DNA of 64,000 bases from Novipirellula artificiosorum (GTDB lineage Bacteria > Planctomycetota > Planctomycetia > Pirellulales > Pirellulaceae), in NCBI RefSeq assembly GCF_007860135.1, contig NZ_SJPV01000007.1, forward strand, positions 19,823-83,822, read 5' to 3'. How positions within the stretch are numbered: the first letter of the stretch is position 1; each line of letters opens with the position of its first letter. The translations under genes and the position numbers were made by a program. Under the pieces are notes generated by a model. It saw only the letters and a program-made list of their open reading frames with translations. It was not told where the DNA came from and did no database searches. Shown here one piece after another: positions 1 through 7,838 of this stretch.

Positions 1-1852
1 ATTGAGGTAGCAAGTAGTACGAGAGCACGGGGGTCACGGTCATCGAAACCAGGAAAGACGCAAGAATTGAAACGATGTAAGCCAGACCGAGTGGTGAAAA
101 CAACCGACCTTCGACTCCCGACAACGCAAACAAAGGTAGGAACGCCAAGATGACAACGCCCGTTCCGAACAGAATTGAACTGCGAATCTCAAGGCTCGCG
201 TCGTAAACGACGGCGAGCGAGGATTTTCGAGTCTTAATGTTCGAATTTGGATTGTCTTCTTCCCCAATCTTCGATCGCAAATCATTAATCGGCAATTTGT
301 TGTTCTCTTGTAGTCGTCGAAAAATGTTCTCGACGTCCACAATCGCGTCATCCACCAACTCACCCATTGCGACCGCAATGCCTCCAAGCGTCATCACGTT
401 GATCGAAAGCTCGCTGCCGGTCATCCAGCCGATCAACCGAAAAACGATTGTGGTTAGCACCAACGAGAGCGGAATCGCAGTCAAGGTGATAAACGTCGTG
501 CGAAAATTCAGTAAAAACAGAAACAGAACGATGACCACCAATACTGCTCCGATTGCGATCGCCTCGGCAACATTGAAGATCCCCCGATCAATGAAATTTC
601 TAAGCTGGAATAGTTCCGCATTGACGACGACATCCGCGGGAAGTGACGATTCGACTTCCGTGAAAGCTTCAACGACTCGATCGGTCAGATCTCGTGTATC
701 CACATGCGGTTGTTTGACGACCGTGAAGACGATCCCCATCCGACCATTGACGCTGCCGTCGCCGCGCTTGAACTGTGATCCTTCGGTGACACGAGCGACC
801 TGGTCCAGTAACACTGGCCGGCGAGGATGGTTGCGAACGGGTATCTTTCTAAGATCGTCGAGGACCACGCGAGCGTCCGGTCCGAGCCGCCCGAGAATGC
901 GAATTGGGCGCTCGGTTTCACCTGTGACGGCAAAACCACCGCTGGTATTGATGTTACTTTCACGGAGCGCTCGCTCGACGTCTTGCAGAGTGACGTTGTA
1001 TTCAAGAAGTGCGGTGGGGTTGATCAGAATTTGATATTGTTTCCGATCGCCACCTTGCATAAAGACTTCTGCAATGCCGGTTGTCTTCAGTAGTCGAGGC
1101 CGAATGACCCAATCGGTGACCGTTCTCAGTTCACGGTGTTGGCGATCGGAGGAAAAGAACGTCGTGGAGTAGTCGGCGCCAGCGATGATCAGCGTCGCGT
1201 GTGCCGAATCCACAATGGAGTTGGCTGAAGCGGGTGGATCGCCGTCACTCCAATGAACATCGTCGACAACCACGCTTTGCCAGGTCTCAGGGGCATGTCG
1301 GTCGACAACTTTCCACGCCAGCACTCGTCCATTTTCACTCTTGTCGAAAACCAGCTCGGCCATCATTTGAGTCTTGTCAATCGGAGCCAATTGGCCACCT
1401 GTCGGACCCCTTTGACGATAAATCCCCGCGACAACGATCTGTCCCATGATCGAAGCGGGCGGTGTCATCTGGGGCCGGATGTCTGCTGGCAGGATTCCTT
1501 CGAGTGCCGCCAATCGCTCCTGAACGGTTTGTCTCGCGGCACGAATCTCCGTTTTCCAATCGAACTCGATATAGATGACATTCAAGCCGGCAGTCGTCTG
1601 ACTACGAACCGCTTGCACTCCGTTCGCGCCAAGCAGTGCAATTTCAATCGGCTGTGTGACAAGTGTTTCCACTTCCTCGGTTGCTAACCCAGGACACTCG
1701 GTAATTAAGACGACTCGTGGTCGATCGAGGTCAGGAAAAACATCAATAGGAAGTTCCGTGGCCAGATAGCTGCCGTAGACCAGCAAAAGAAGGCTGACCA
1801 CAACAACCAACGATCGGTAGCGGAGCGATAGTCTAATGATAGAGTTAAGCAT
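1..1852 (-). CDS. Heavy-metal efflux RND pump (CzcA/CusA-like), 3' part beyond the window
   Basis: I translated the minus strand from an ATG at 1852; the frame stays open to base 1, so about 617 N-terminal residues are present and the C-terminal part is missing. The first 30 residues form the usual first membrane helix, followed by the RND phrase 'ELPIDVFPDLDRP' and 'TEEVETLVTQPIE'. A block of helices begins at about residue 430 (IAIGAVLVVIVLFLFLL), including the Asp-containing 'GELVDDAIVDVENI' of heavy-metal RND proteins. It would export metal cations across the cell envelope using the proton gradient. The start lies about 110 bases after the fusion-protein gene (1961-3385), so the two probably form one operon. 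The substrate cannot be read from this part. Compared with most family members it has an insertion-like stretch at about residues 150-215. Confidence 0.9.
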   Translation of the reverse strand, partial: MLNSIIRLSLRYRSLVVVVSLLLLVYGSYLATELPIDVFPDLDRPRVVLITECPGLATEEVETLVTQPIEIALLGANGVQAVRSQTTAGLNVIYIEFDWKTEIRAARQTVQERLAALEGILPADIRPQMTPPASIMGQIVVAGIYRQRGPTGGQLAPIDKTQMMAELVFDKSENGRVLAWKVVDRHAPETWQSVVVDDVHWSDGDPPASANSIVDSAHATLIIAGADYSTTFFSSDRQHRELRTVTDWVIRPRLLKTTGIAEVFMQGGDRKQYQILINPTALLEYNVTLQDVERALRESNINTSGGFAVTGETERPIRILGRLGPDARVVLDDLRKIPVRNHPRRPVLLDQVARVTEGSQFKRGDGSVNGRMGIVFTVVKQPHVDTRDLTDRVVEAFTEVESSLPADVVVNAELFQLRNFIDRGIFNVAEAIAIGAVLVVIVLFLFLLNFRTTFITLTAIPLSLVLTTIVFRLIGWMTGSELSINVMTLGGIAVAMGELVDDAIVDVENIFRRLQENNKLPINDLRSKIGEEDNPNSNIKTRKSSLAVVYDASLEIRSSILFGTGVVILAFLPLFALSGVEGRLFSPLGLAYIVSILASFLVSMTVTPVLSYYLLPQ

Positions 1853-1859
1853 ATGTAGA

Positions 1860-1875
1860 TCGGAATTTATTCCGA
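1860..1875. repeat. Palindrome TCGGAATTTATTCCGA
   Basis: A perfect 16-base palindrome centred on TTTA lies eight bases upstream of the RND start at 1852. It belongs to a set of similar palindromes in this island (also near 1938, 3578, 21188 and 21729). It may be an operator or a genome-wide intergenic repeat; the sequence alone does not decide. Confidence 0.7.
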
Positions 1876-1937
1876 TACCTTGTGATAGGTTGAAACGTAT
1901 TCCGACGCGTCGGTATTGTGAATGATCGTGTTGAGTA

Positions 1938-1953
1938 ACGGAATAACTTCCGT
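1938..1953. repeat. Palindrome ACGGAA-N4-TTCCGT
   Basis: Six-base arms separated by TAAC, followed by TTCTAC, just after the stop codon of the fusion-protein gene ending at 1961. It shares the CGGAA/TTCCG core and CTAC flank with the other palindromes of the island. A weak terminator role is possible, but there is no T-run. Confidence 0.6.
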
Positions 1954-1960
1954 TCTACGA

Positions 1961-3385
1961 CTAATGCGCAGCATGACTTGTTCCATCGGCGTGGACATGA
2001 ACGCCTGGCTGTTGACCGCTGGCGGATTGAGCTTTCAACACTCGGTTCAACGATGCGGCTCCACTCTGTGCTAAATAGCTAGCCACCGGTATGCTGCCAT
2101 CGTTGTGAATCACGACTGATTGACGATCTTCGTACAACACATGAACCGGCAACCGTTTGAACAAGTCTCCATTTTGGCGAAACACATAGGACTCTGGCCC
2201 TTCGTGAACGACCGCCTCGGCAGGGAGTACCAACACGTCCTCATACAGTTCAACCGGAACGTGTAACCTCGTCCTCTGGCCTGGTCGAAACCGCCAGACA
2301 AGAAAGGTCTCACCGTTTTGCTCATACGAACGACTTTGATTGATCAATGGGATGAAAAAGTCGAACGTACGACTCGCTGAGTCGATAGAGTTCGCCATGT
2401 GCCGCAGATGAAGCGGTTGCTCAAGATCTGGCCAGTGCTCGTTCACATCTTCAGCGAATTCAACGTCAATCGATCGTTGCTCCTGTGCAACCTTTTCCAA
2501 GTAGGGTGCCTCGCGTTTGAATGCGTGACCAACAATGTAAAGGGCTCCGTGGTTGGATAATTTGCCCAGCAATTGTCCCGCTTGAACTTGTTGCCCAAGC
2601 TCAACGCTCAACTCTTGAACCTCGTAGGCAATACCGACTTCAGAGCCAGCATCGGCGGACTCGGTAAAGCTCGCTTGCTGTACGGAGTTTCCTCGCGGGC
2701 TTTCCAGCCATGCTTGCTGCGGTAACGCCGGTGGAGCAGTCACTTCGATTGTGGAGACGAAGTTGCCGCCAGCGACTTGTTGGACTTGCTGAGGACTAAG
2801 CCCGCGAGTCAATAAGTCTTGCTGATGTGCTTGAATCAACGTCGTCTGTCGGGCCAGTTGATTACGAAGCTCAATCAGTCGACTCTCGGCCACTGCACCA
2901 CTCCGAGTTGCATCCGCAAGGCGGGCGATTTGCTGTTGAACGAGTTCGACTTCTCGAGTTGCTTGAAACAGTTCGGACTGAGTGTTTTGAAGGTATTCGC
3001 TGAACAGCCGAAGAGTGAACAGTGGTTCGCCAGGTCGCATCGTATCGCCGGGGAATGCATGGATCTGCGTCACGATGCCAACCGCTGGTGAAGTCACGCC
3101 ACGATCCGAAAGGCCTGGACGATCAGCGATCTCACCTGGAATCAAAATGGTTCGCCAATACGATTGCGGGCGAACCGCTTTGGCTACCAATCCAAGGTTT
3201 TTCCGTGCCTGAGCACTGATTTCCAAGATGGTCTGCTTTTCGGGGGCACCGTCCGTTGTTTTGGTGGACGCTGTTGCAGTGGGCTCATTGGATTGACTGA
3301 ACAATCGATCGCGAAATAGCCACATTGCGGCAATAGCAAGGACAACGACAACTGGGCCAATGAGGCTTTTCAATCGAGACTTCAT
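1961..3385 (-). CDS. RND periplasmic adaptor (membrane fusion protein, CusB/CzcB type)
   Basis: A protein of about 474 residues. I chose the ATG at 3385 because it is followed directly by an N-terminal signal-anchor helix (IGPVVVVLAIAAMWLF); the open frame upstream to 3541 looks non-coding. After the helix come the barrel-sandwich segment (GVVTQIHAFPGDTMRPGEPLFTL), a long alpha-hairpin rich in Gln and Leu, a second lipoyl half (ELSVELGQQVQAGQLLGKL) and beta-barrel segments ending in a His-containing tail (HVHADGTSHAAH). It should bridge the inner-membrane pump encoded downstream to an outer-membrane channel. No channel gene is present. The His tail may bind metal. Confidence 0.9.
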   Translation of the reverse strand: MKSRLKSLIGPVVVVLAIAAMWLFRDRLFSQSNEPTATASTKTTDGAPEKQTILEISAQARKNLGLVAKAVRPQSYWRTILIPGEIADRPGLSDRGVTSPAVGIVTQIHAFPGDTMRPGEPLFTLRLFSEYLQNTQSELFQATREVELVQQQIARLADATRSGAVAESRLIELRNQLARQTTLIQAHQQDLLTRGLSPQQVQQVAGGNFVSTIEVTAPPALPQQAWLESPRGNSVQQASFTESADAGSEVGIAYEVQELSVELGQQVQAGQLLGKLSNHGALYIVGHAFKREAPYLEKVAQEQRSIDVEFAEDVNEHWPDLEQPLHLRHMANSIDSASRTFDFFIPLINQSRSYEQNGETFLVWRFRPGQRTRLHVPVELYEDVLVLPAEAVVHEGPESYVFRQNGDLFKRLPVHVLYEDRQSVVIHNDGSIPVASYLAQSGAASLNRVLKAQSASGQQPGVHVHADGTSHAAH

Positions 3386-3577
3386 ATTTTGCTTGTTTTG
3401 ATGATGTTGGACGAATGTGTAGCGGTGGGTTCCAGCAGCCGTGGATTTTCTGCCATAGCATGAGGGCAGCAGAAAACGATCATTTAACTGAAGGAATCGC
3501 TCGAATTCCGTGCGCGCAGGATCATTCACGAGATCCAACAACGGGGCATCGAGCAGCGTTAAACACGCAAGAAAGCC

Positions 3578-3589
3578 GGAATAAATTCC
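3578..3589. repeat. Palindromic GGAAT-AA-ATTCC element
   Basis: A shorter, less complete member of the CGGAAT-N2-ATTCCG palindrome set, located between the stop of the His-rich gene (3600) and the fusion-protein start. The right flank is degenerate. Confidence 0.45.
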
Positions 3590-3599
3590 AACGTGGCCG

Positions 3600-4055
3600 C
3601 TATAAGCGTAAAGAAGCGACGAGAAGATAGATCGGTATAGGCGAGCACCGATCGGGCGGATCGCTTATCCGCGAACAACTACGCAGTTCACCAATGGCCA
3701 ACGTAGAAGGCAGAGGCAAATCCAGCATCGTCGACCATTCGAATTGCGTTGCCACAACCGCTCGGCTGGCAAAAACAGTCGACGCTGCAAAGTAAACAGC
3801 ATCATGATCATGGTTGGCAGAATGAGGCGTTGCCGTAAAACCGTCTAGTGAACTGACGACTGTATCGTGTTCATGCCCATGTTCATGACCGTCACCATGT
3901 TCGTGATGGGAATGAGAGAGGTGAACGTGAGGTCGCGCCGAATGATCGTCCGGTTCAACCACACCGCTCCCTGCATGCGAATGAGGCAAAACTTGCCCCA
4001 GCACGAACAGTGGAATTAGTAGTAGTGAAACGAATCGATTCATGCAGTTGAGCAT
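3600..4055 (-). CDS. Small exported His-rich protein
   Basis: 151 residues from 4055, or 147 from the in-frame ATG at 4043, which is followed directly by a good signal sequence (RFVSLLLIPLFVLGQVLPHSHA). The mature part begins with a dense His/Asp/Glu cluster (about residues 25-65 and 80-86) of the kind used to chelate Zn, Ni, Co or Cu. No enzymatic domain is seen. Its position just upstream of a fusion-protein/pump pair suggests a periplasmic metal buffer or chaperone; this is inference. The C-terminal half (about 90-151) is Ser/Arg/Pro rich and unfamiliar. Confidence 0.7.
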   Translation of the reverse strand: MLNCMNRFVSLLLIPLFVLGQVLPHSHAGSGVVEPDDHSARPHVHLSHSHHEHGDGHEHGHEHDTVVSSLDGFTATPHSANHDHDAVYFAASTVFASRAVVATQFEWSTMLDLPLPSTLAIGELRSCSRISDPPDRCSPIPIYLLVASLRL

Positions 4056-4113
4056 ATAGACCCATCAATCGATCGGCAATAGGGAAAGCTGCCAGACAGA
4101 CTGTTCAGACTGT

Positions 4114-4728
4114 TCAAACACGAGACTCCTTGTAATGTCTCCGACCCTCGGCAATCGTTCGCGTCATCCGCAAACCCCAATGCCAGGGACTGCGTTCCAA
4201 TACAGGTATGGAAACAAGTTGAAATCCAACCTGCTCAGCCCATGCTTGGCACTGCATGAGCGATGGACGGATATTGATGGACGGGCCTCTTGGCGTAGCA
4301 ATGTCGTCGCGCCAATGGATGATCGCCAATGTGCCGCCGGGTCGAATCACGCGATGTGCTTCGGTAAGCAAAACCAAAGGAGACTCGATATGCAACAGAT
4401 TGAAGAGCATTGCCCAATCGGCCCAACCATCCGGTAGTCCGCAGCCGTCCGCTAAGAAATCGCGTCGGGCCAATGATACGTCAGCCGAGGTTCGGTCAGA
4501 AAGTCGCATGCGCGTCGTTCTAATCATTTCATCATCAATATCAAACGACGCTATCTGCTTCACATCAACAAGCGAGGCGGCTGCCCGTGTAAAGGTGCCA
4601 TATCCACATCCGAATTCCACGCACCTTTTGCGTTGATCAGGATCGCTCAGTTTGCGAACGATCTCATTAGCATCGAAATACGATTCCCATTGGGTAACGT
4701 CGGGCATACCGCTTTCACGTCCGCGCAT
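4114..4728 (-). CDS. Class I SAM-dependent methyltransferase
   Basis: About 204 residues from the ATG at 4728, preferred over the longer frame to 4824 because TTGAGG stands a few bases upstream and conserved sequence begins here. Motif I is clear (VEFGCGYG), followed by an acidic residue after strand 2 (SFDIDDEM), motif II/post-II (DWAMLFNLLHIE) and the 'RPGGTLAIIHW' strand typical of small-molecule methyltransferases. The substrate is unknown. Genes like this accompany metal and metalloid resistance loci, so methylation of a toxicant is possible but unproven. It lies between the ATPase and the His-rich gene on the same strand. Confidence 0.8.
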   Translation of the reverse strand: MRGRESGMPDVTQWESYFDANEIVRKLSDPDQRKRCVEFGCGYGTFTRAAASLVDVKQIASFDIDDEMIRTTRMRLSDRTSADVSLARRDFLADGCGLPDGWADWAMLFNLLHIESPLVLLTEAHRVIRPGGTLAIIHWRDDIATPRGPSINIRPSLMQCQAWAEQVGFQLVSIPVLERSPWHWGLRMTRTIAEGRRHYKESRV

Positions 4729-4839
4729 GATTTGCCTCAACTTTGTTTTCGTGCATTGACGATGCGAACGGTGGTAGGAATCATTAGTGTTTTCGAGAAT
4801 TGGATTGTGTTCATATGCGAGCACCGTTGAGGCAAATTG

Positions 4840-6987
4840 CTAATTGTTGCGAAGCAGCCGCAATCCATTTGCGATCACCAACATTGACGCTCCCATGTCG
4901 GCGGCGATGGCTGCCCAGAGCGATGCGTATCCCGCAATCGTGAGCGCAACGAACACAAGCTTGATACCGAGTGAGAAGACGATATTTTGACGGATGATGC
5001 GGAGGGTTCGTCGTGAGTGATGAATCAGCCAAGGGACTTTCGATAAGTCATCTGACATCAACGCAATGTCAGCGGTCTCGATCGCGGCATCGCTCCCGGC
5101 GGCCCCCATTGCGAGGCCGAGCGACGCGCGGGCAAGTGCAGGCGCATCGTTAACGCCATCGCCTATCATGGCGACGTGTTCGTATCTTCGCACAAGCGTT
5201 TCTACTTCTGCAACTTTGTCTTCGGGTAGAAGTTCCGCACGGACCTCATCGATACCAGCTTCGTTGGCGATGGCCTTCGCCGTCCCTTCGTTGTCACCCG
5301 TCAACATGACAATGTGTTCGATACCGGCTGCGTGAAGCTGATTCACCACTTCACGAGATTCTTTGCGTATCGCGTCGGCGAGAGTGATGAATCCGCAAAC
5401 ATGCTGATCATTTCCAATGACGACGACAGTACGACCCGCTGCTTGCATCGCTTCGAGCTGCTTGTGAATCTCCGGCGTTTCCTGACCTCGTTGTTCTAAA
5501 TACCGATGGGAGCCGAGCCAGAAAGTTTTGCCACCAATGCTACCGGACGCTCCCTTGCCTTGAATCGTTTCAAAATTCTCGGTGGGTTGGACATTCATGC
5601 CACGCTGTTTTGCTTCATCGACGATGGCTCGGGCTAGCGGATGGTTGCTATTGAGTTCCAGTGCGGCGGCCCGCGATAACAACTCGGATTCGTCGTGACC
5701 GTTCATCGGAACAACATCCATGACCGCTGGTGCTCCTTGGGTCAGTGTGCCGGTCTTGTCCATCGCGATCGCTTTCAATCGGGCTGGCGATTCGATGAAC
5801 ACGCCACCCTTGATCAATACGCCGTTGCGAGCAGCGGCGGCGAGTGCGGCGACGACGCTGACGGGCGTCGAGATGACTAATGCGCAGGGGCAAGCGATCA
5901 CCAACAGCACCAAAGACCGATACAACCAATCCGACCACTCGCCACCCAGTACAATTGGCGGAACAAGAAACATGAGTATCGCCAGTCCCATCACGACCGG
6001 AGTGTAGATGGCTGCGAACTTCTCGACCCATTTTTCGGACGGAGCACGTTTGGAATTGGCATCGCCCACCATCTTGATGATGTGAGCAAGCGTGGTATCG
6101 TTGGCCGTTTTTGTACTTTCAATCTCTAACAATCCATCGCCGTTGATCGTTCCCGCATAAACCTCGTCCCCAATCTCTTTTTCGACGGGGACGCTCTCGC
6201 CCGTGATGGGTGCTTGATCGACGCTACTCGCTCCTTTAATCACTCGCCCGTCCAACGGCATTTTTTCGCCTGGTCGAACGATCAAAACAGAGCCCACTCC
6301 AACGTCGGCTGGCGGTGCGTTTCGGACTTCGCCGGACTCATCACGCAAGTGAGCAATAGGCGGTGATAAGTCCATTAACGAGGCAATTGCACGCCGTGCC
6401 CGACCGATACTCCAAGATTCCAAAAGTAACGAGAGCGAGAATAGGAAGGCGACCGTCACGGCCTCGAACCATTCACCAATCCCGATCGCACCAAGCACCG
6501 CAACGGACATCAACAAGTTCATGTCTGGCCGTAGCGAGACGATCGATCTCCAAGCTTTGGGCAGTACAAGAATCAAACCTGCGAGGATTCCCGCGAGATA
6601 GCAACCGATTGCAACGGGAGGAACCAATTCACCCGACGTGGGCCAAAGAGATTGCACAACCAAACCTGCTAGTCCCAGCATTCCGCTTACGGTCGTGAGT
6701 GTCGCTCGCTGGTGACGTTTCCAAAATGATTGATTAACGGGATCGTCTTGCCTATCATTCCAAACCTCCGCTTTCAACCCCGTCCGCCCAATTGCCGCGA
6801 ATACTTCGCCGGAAGTGATCTCGGTCTGCGAAAGATCGACGGACAATTTTCCGTTTAGCAAGTCAAAGCTGAGTCGTTCGTCGCTGCCCAGGAGAGGGAC
6901 TAGCTCACGTTTCAACAGCGCGACTTCTTCGACACAATCCATGCCCTGAATGCGAAGTTCCATCGGTGGTTTTGTAGATTTATTCAT
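4840..6987 (-). CDS. zntA: P1B-type Zn2+/Cd2+/Pb2+-exporting ATPase
   Basis: About 715 residues from the ATG at 6987. An N-terminal ferredoxin-like metal-binding domain carries GMDCVEEV, that is Cys-x-x-Glu rather than the usual Cys-x-x-Cys. Next come transmembrane helices, the TGES actuator motif (PITGESVPVEKE), the metal-site CPC (VIACPCALVIS), the phosphorylation motif DKTGT, the P1B HP motif (SNHPLARA), GDGVNDAPAL, and a final helix with 'ADMGASMLVIANGLRLL' plus an upstream 'GIKLVF'. Those last two segments, with their Lys and Asp, are the signature of the Zn/Cd/Pb subgroup. It pumps divalent soft metals out of the cytoplasm at the expense of ATP. Confidence 0.95.
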   Translation of the reverse strand: MNKSTKPPMELRIQGMDCVEEVALLKRELVPLLGSDERLSFDLLNGKLSVDLSQTEITSGEVFAAIGRTGLKAEVWNDRQDDPVNQSFWKRHQRATLTTVSGMLGLAGLVVQSLWPTSGELVPPVAIGCYLAGILAGLILVLPKAWRSIVSLRPDMNLLMSVAVLGAIGIGEWFEAVTVAFLFSLSLLLESWSIGRARRAIASLMDLSPPIAHLRDESGEVRNAPPADVGVGSVLIVRPGEKMPLDGRVIKGASSVDQAPITGESVPVEKEIGDEVYAGTINGDGLLEIESTKTANDTTLAHIIKMVGDANSKRAPSEKWVEKFAAIYTPVVMGLAILMFLVPPIVLGGEWSDWLYRSLVLLVIACPCALVISTPVSVVAALAAAARNGVLIKGGVFIESPARLKAIAMDKTGTLTQGAPAVMDVVPMNGHDESELLSRAAALELNSNHPLARAIVDEAKQRGMNVQPTENFETIQGKGASGSIGGKTFWLGSHRYLEQRGQETPEIHKQLEAMQAAGRTVVVIGNDQHVCGFITLADAIRKESREVVNQLHAAGIEHIVMLTGDNEGTAKAIANEAGIDEVRAELLPEDKVAEVETLVRRYEHVAMIGDGVNDAPALARASLGLAMGAAGSDAAIETADIALMSDDLSKVPWLIHHSRRTLRIIRQNIVFSLGIKLVFVALTIAGYASLWAAIAADMGASMLVIANGLRLLRNN

Positions 6988-7041
6988 GTACCCAGTATCT
7001 TGCTTCGTGATTCGCTTAGGTCTATCTAAAGAGTCCGGCAC

Positions 7042-7284
7042 CTACCAAGTTCCACGTTCGTCCGTATCGCCACGAACTGTCTTGGATTGATTGTCCCTGT
7101 TTTCCTTCGGTTGTACCATTTTCACGTCCCAATGATTGTTCGGTTCGGCTGTTCGCATGGCTTCGATGAGTTTCCGCTTAAACTGCACACTGATCATGCG
7201 TTTGACCTCTCGTCCTCGACTGAACACCAGCAGCATGGGATAGCGGTCGACTTCGTACTTTTCCTTGATGAACGGGCGATCCAC
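7042..7284 (-). pseudogene. Thioredoxin-fold fragment (C-terminal half only)
   Basis: The open frame holds FIKEKYEVDRYPMLLVFSRG, which matches the cis-proline region and following strand of thioredoxins. The preceding half with the CxxC active site is absent: an in-frame TGA lies about 30 bases upstream, and the only starts are GTG codons. The likeliest reading is a decayed thioredoxin-like gene left between the lipoprotein and the ATPase. A short functional protein is possible but improbable. Confidence 0.45.
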
Positions 7285-7432
7285 TCGGAATGCAATGGCG
7301 TCAGACGAGGATCTTCAGTGGAGTGGCGGGTGAAACGGTAAGTTGAAAAAATGGCTGAGGGCGAGCGTTCTCGCAGGAGGGCAAAGCGCGCCCGCTATGC
7401 CCCCAGCCACCACGATCCAATAGGCGACACGC

Positions 7433-7798
7433 CTATTCTGGCTGTGGGGGCTTGTGCCCCGTCTTGGCTTCGTAAGTGGCAGCAAACTTATCGAATCGTT
7501 TGGGGCTACAAATGAAACATTGCGATTCGGGGCGACCGTGCTCATCACACCAGTCGCCGGCATCCTTGAACTTTGACACTAAAGACTTGTCACACAACGC
7601 ACACTCTTCCTCCGGCACGCCGTGCTCGACACACCACCATCCACCATGACTGTGATCCACGTTGGTGGCTGCGACCGGTTCGCCGCTCCCATCCGATGCG
7701 GTCTCGCTTTTGCTACATCCGGCCAACACCAGTGTGCCGACCAATGTTAAAAACGTGGTCGAACGCATCACTAAATTCCTACTCATTTTCATCGTCAT
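7433..7798 (-). CDS. Lipoprotein with two Cys/His metal-binding-like motifs
   Basis: About 121 residues. The start at 7798 has AAGGAG seven bases upstream. A signal sequence ends in a lipobox (TLVLAGC), so the mature protein should be lipid-anchored in the envelope. It contains two copies of a short module, WCVEHGVPEEECALC and WCDEHGRPESQC(F)IC, each with Cys-x2-His and Cys-x2-Cys. The same module occurs in the fusion protein at 11088-12773 two genes upstream, so the two may hand metal to one another. The gene lies 5 bases downstream of the pump gene ending at 7839 and is probably co-transcribed with it. The C-terminus is a Pro-rich tail. Confidence 0.75.
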   Translation of the reverse strand: MTMKMSRNLVMRSTTFLTLVGTLVLAGCSKSETASDGSGEPVAATNVDHSHGGWWCVEHGVPEEECALCDKSLVSKFKDAGDWCDEHGRPESQCFICSPKRFDKFAATYEAKTGHKPPQPE

Positions 7799-7838
7799 CT
7801 CAAAGCTCCTTCGGCAATGCCGAATCAAAGGGTGAAAA

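Noticed and set aside
237..1034. Plus-strand frame of 265 codons at the left edge
   Set aside because: It is antisense to the RND pump gene, whose translation on the minus strand shows clear family motifs; the plus frame is Ser/Thr/Arg-rich shadow.
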